Of a DNA stretch of 44,206 nucleotides, positions 41,787 to 44,206 are shown one piece after another. Position 1 is the stretch's first letter; each line of letters begins with the position of its first letter. A model generated the notes under the pieces. It was not told where the DNA came from and searched no databases. It worked only from the letters and a program-made list of their open reading frames with translations. The DNA comes from Methanobrevibacter sp. (GTDB lineage: Archaea; Methanobacteriota; Methanobacteria; Methanobacteriales; Methanobacteriaceae): contig JAUNXD010000001.1 in NCBI GenBank assembly GCA_030539985.1, positions 1 through 44,206 of the forward strand. The letters run 5' to 3'. Both the position numbers and the translations under genes were made by a program.

Positions 41787-44206
41787 ATGAAGAAATCGAA
41801 ATTTACGATATTGTTACTATTTTTAGTAATGATATTATCAATTTCTGCTGTTTCAGCAGCAGATACAAACGATACTTCAGACTCAGACTTACAAGCTGTA
41901 GATGAAGCGCCTGTTGATGAGGTGGCTTCAACTGACGTTGGTGCTCTTGCAGCAACTGACAGTAGTAATGTATTGAGTATTGGAGGAGGTAATTTCACTG
42001 AACTTCAAGATGCAATTAAGCACCCTTCCGGCAAGACCGTTACATTAAACTCTAATTATACTAGAGTTGGTAATGAGGAAGCAATTGTAATTGAAGATGA
42101 TATTGTCATTGAGGGTAATGGATTTACCATTGATGGAAATAATAATGGTGGAATTTTTAAAATTAGTAAAGATGCTATTTTAGTGCTACAGAATGTCATC
42201 TTTATTAATGGTAATGTAGAAAATGGTGGAGCTATTTATAACGAAGGAAATCTTGTTATTTCAAGTTGTCAATTTAAAAATAACAACGCTTCTTTAGGAG
42301 GAGCAATTTATAATAATGGACATATTTCTACTATAAGTGGTTCTACTTTTGAAAATAATAATGCTACTGAGGGTCTTTCTATTTATAATAATGGTAATTT
42401 GTCATTGACTGGAAATACTATTAATGGACCTATAGTAAACACTGCTAATGGTAAAATTAATTCAGATATTAAAGTAACTATTTTAGATAATCAAGTAAAG
42501 AATACTACTGAAAGTAGGTATACACTATATGCCACTATTACTGATGATAATGGCAATTTAATTAAACAGATTGGAGAAAATTTATTTAAATTCACTGTTG
42601 ATGGTCAAGAGTATGGCGCTACATATGATACTCAATTATATATAGCATCTATTATTCTTACTATACCTGATATATATACTGTAAATGTTACTTATAGTGC
42701 TGGAAATAAGTTAATTATCTCTTCTCAGGATAAAAATCTTATTTATTATAGAGGTACTTACACTGACTTACTAGAAAGAATTGGTGGAAAAAGTGCTGGT
42801 CAAACTTTAGATTTACCTTATGACTTTACTTATAATCCTATAATTGATGGTGATAAATTCCCTAATGGTGTTGTAATTGATAAGGCAATTACTATTGATG
42901 GTAAAGGATACACTATTAGTGGTAGTAATGCTTACCGTATATTCGATGTCACTGCTAATGATGTAGTTATAAGGAATGTTACTCTTACTAAAGGTAAAGC
43001 TAATAATGGTGGTGCGATTTTTGTTGAGGCTAGTGGTAACTTAACAACTGATGCAAAATTCGTAAACAACACTGCTACTAATGGTGGTGCGATTTACACT
43101 GTTGCAGACATAACAGTTGATAATTCAAACTTTATTAATAACACTGCTACTTATGGTGCTGCTATCAATGTTGCTGGCGGAAAACTAACCGTTAGCGGAG
43201 CTGCATTTAATGAAAATGGTGCGGTTTATATTGCTACTTCCGGCAATGCTGCAATTTCAAATTCAGTGTTCACAAGCGATAAAGTTGGTGCGATTAACAA
43301 CGTAGGAACTCTTGCATTAGCAGGAAACACAGTAAAAGGAATTACAAATGATGGAACAATCACTTCAGAAATTAATGTGCTTGTTCTAAAAGGTTCCACT
43401 CCAGTATATGTTGATGGTCCTAATGTTAAATTATATGCCAATATTACTGACGATAATAAAAATCCAATCAGTCAATCAGGATTTAAATTTATTGTCAATA
43501 ATGATCAAAGAGATGCAACCTTTAATGAAAATACTTTGTTATATGAAGCTGTTTACACATTCACATCTTTCGGCAATTATGATGTTAACATGACTTATAC
43601 TGGAACTGCATCTAATGTAGTAATCACCAATGGTACAATAGATTATATTACTGGTACTTTCACTGACTTACAAAGATTAATCAACAATACACCTGCCGGT
43701 GAAACTTTAGTATTGCCATATGACTTTACTTATGATGTTGCATTTGATGATGGTAAATTCCCTAATGGTGTTTTAATTGATGATGTAATCACTATTGATG
43801 GTAAAGGTCATTCCATCAGTGGTAGTGATGCTAATAGAATATTTTATGTAACTAGTAAAGCTACTTTTAACAATATTACTTTCAAGAAGGGTAAAGCTTA
43901 TGATGGTGGTGCAATTTACGCTACTACAAGTATTGATATAAGCAACTCTACATTTACTAATGATGTTGCTACCCGTTATGGTGGTGCTGTCTGTGTTATT
44001 GCTACTGTTTCTAACGCAGTAGTTAATGTTGAAAATTCAATATTTGATGACAATACTGCTTGTCAAGGTGCTATCTTCCATCAAAACGCTAAACTTATTG
44101 TAGATAATTCCCTCTTCAATGAAAATAAAGCTGTGGGTTTTGTTGGTGGAGAATGGGCATCAGGTTCTGCAATCTTATCCTACTTGACTTCATCATTGGA
44201 AGTTTA
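41787..44206 (+). CDS. Adhesin-like surface protein (beta-helix repeats), cut by the window end
   Basis: Over 806 residues are visible, with no stop. The signal peptide is MKKSKFTILLLFLVMILSIS then AVSAADTND (cleavage near residue 28). A short Asp/Ala-rich linker follows. The body is a right-handed beta-helix of the polymorphic outer membrane protein type, with repeats such as NGGAIYNEGNL, NNNASLGGAIYNNG and NNTATNGGAIYT. These alternate with Ig-like segments (for example KVTILDNQVKNTTESRYTLY). One module, LPYDFTYNPIIDGDKFPNGV..., recurs about 300 residues on (LPYDFTYDVAFDDGKFPNGV). No membrane anchor is seen because the gene continues past 44206. Such proteins are thought to mediate adhesion to hosts or other microbes. 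Confidence 0.9.
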   Translation, partial: MKKSKFTILLLFLVMILSISAVSAADTNDTSDSDLQAVDEAPVDEVASTDVGALAATDSSNVLSIGGGNFTELQDAIKHPSGKTVTLNSNYTRVGNEEAIVIEDDIVIEGNGFTIDGNNNGGIFKISKDAILVLQNVIFINGNVENGGAIYNEGNLVISSCQFKNNNASLGGAIYNNGHISTISGSTFENNNATEGLSIYNNGNLSLTGNTINGPIVNTANGKINSDIKVTILDNQVKNTTESRYTLYATITDDNGNLIKQIGENLFKFTVDGQEYGATYDTQLYIASIILTIPDIYTVNVTYSAGNKLIISSQDKNLIYYRGTYTDLLERIGGKSAGQTLDLPYDFTYNPIIDGDKFPNGVVIDKAITIDGKGYTISGSNAYRIFDVTANDVVIRNVTLTKGKANNGGAIFVEASGNLTTDAKFVNNTATNGGAIYTVADITVDNSNFINNTATYGAAINVAGGKLTVSGAAFNENGAVYIATSGNAAISNSVFTSDKVGAINNVGTLALAGNTVKGITNDGTITSEINVLVLKGSTPVYVDGPNVKLYANITDDNKNPISQSGFKFIVNNDQRDATFNENTLLYEAVYTFTSFGNYDVNMTYTGTASNVVITNGTIDYITGTFTDLQRLINNTPAGETLVLPYDFTYDVAFDDGKFPNGVLIDDVITIDGKGHSISGSDANRIFYVTSKATFNNITFKKGKAYDGGAIYATTSIDISNSTFTNDVATRYGGAVCVIATVSNAVVNVENSIFDDNTACQGAIFHQNAKLIVDNSLFNENKAVGFVGGEWASGSAILSYLTSSLEV

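Overview
The window looks like a chromosome segment of a gut-type methanogen close to Methanobrevibacter (Methanobacteriales). The reasons are an AT-rich composition, T-tract terminators, TATA-type promoters, Shine-Dalgarno sites of GGTGA/GTGAT type, a methanogenesis marker 12 gene, a CbiA/CfbB gene, archaeal signal peptidase and LSm genes, and giant secreted adhesin-like proteins with DUF11 and beta-helix repeats. I see no tRNA, rRNA or CRISPR array.

Layout. 1-1402: a ParA/Soj ATPase and an overlapping partner whose first 15 residues match the ParA-stimulating tip of bacterial ParB but which has no ParB DNA-binding body. The promoter carries five TAAGTT/AACTTA boxes in 86 bp. 1577-2692: a radical SAM DNA modification/repair-type protein on the minus strand. 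3080-11372: a small acidic secreted protein, then a 7.1-kb adhesin-like gene whose signal peptide is separated from the body by a one-base frameshift. 11655-17510: ilvD, hisD, a multi-hairpin RNA candidate, aspS and an HI0933-type flavoprotein. 17603-19393: an insertion sequence with 23-bp perfect inverted repeats and a transposase split by an in-frame stop. 19578-23641: cbiC, hemL, signal peptidase and argS, closely packed. 23679-25985 (minus): MATE exporter, MarR regulator and nitroreductase with overlapping ends, under two palindromes spaced 20 bp. 26204-27055: an Rpn-type PD-(D/E)XK protein. 27099-27380: a gene remnant. 27472-31170: purD, a TMEM175-like channel, argF, a zinc-ribbon protein and a DUF2085 protein. 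31271-36139: ilvB, ilvN, a beta-carbonic anhydrase, ilvC and methanogenesis marker 12. 36136-41362: LSm, a 47-residue coiled-coil protein, surE, a small possibly broken gene, a membrane-anchored Mrr-like protein, a polymerase-like membrane protein and cfbB. 41787-end: a second adhesin-like gene running off the window.

The housekeeping content is branched-chain amino acid synthesis (ilvD, ilvBN, ilvC), histidine, arginine, purine, tetrapyrrole/corrinoid/F430 synthesis and two tRNA synthetases. The accessory content is the adhesins, the IS, the Rpn gene and its fragment, and the drug-export operon. The best candidate for an undescribed system is the ParA / ParB-tip pair with its repeat-rich promoter. 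The same 9-mers recur in three 15-bp palindromes GTTATAAGTTATAAC (one perfect, two imperfect) inside the flavoprotein gene. A second candidate is the three-hairpin RNA in front of aspS. All similarity statements come from reading motifs by eye; no database search was run.
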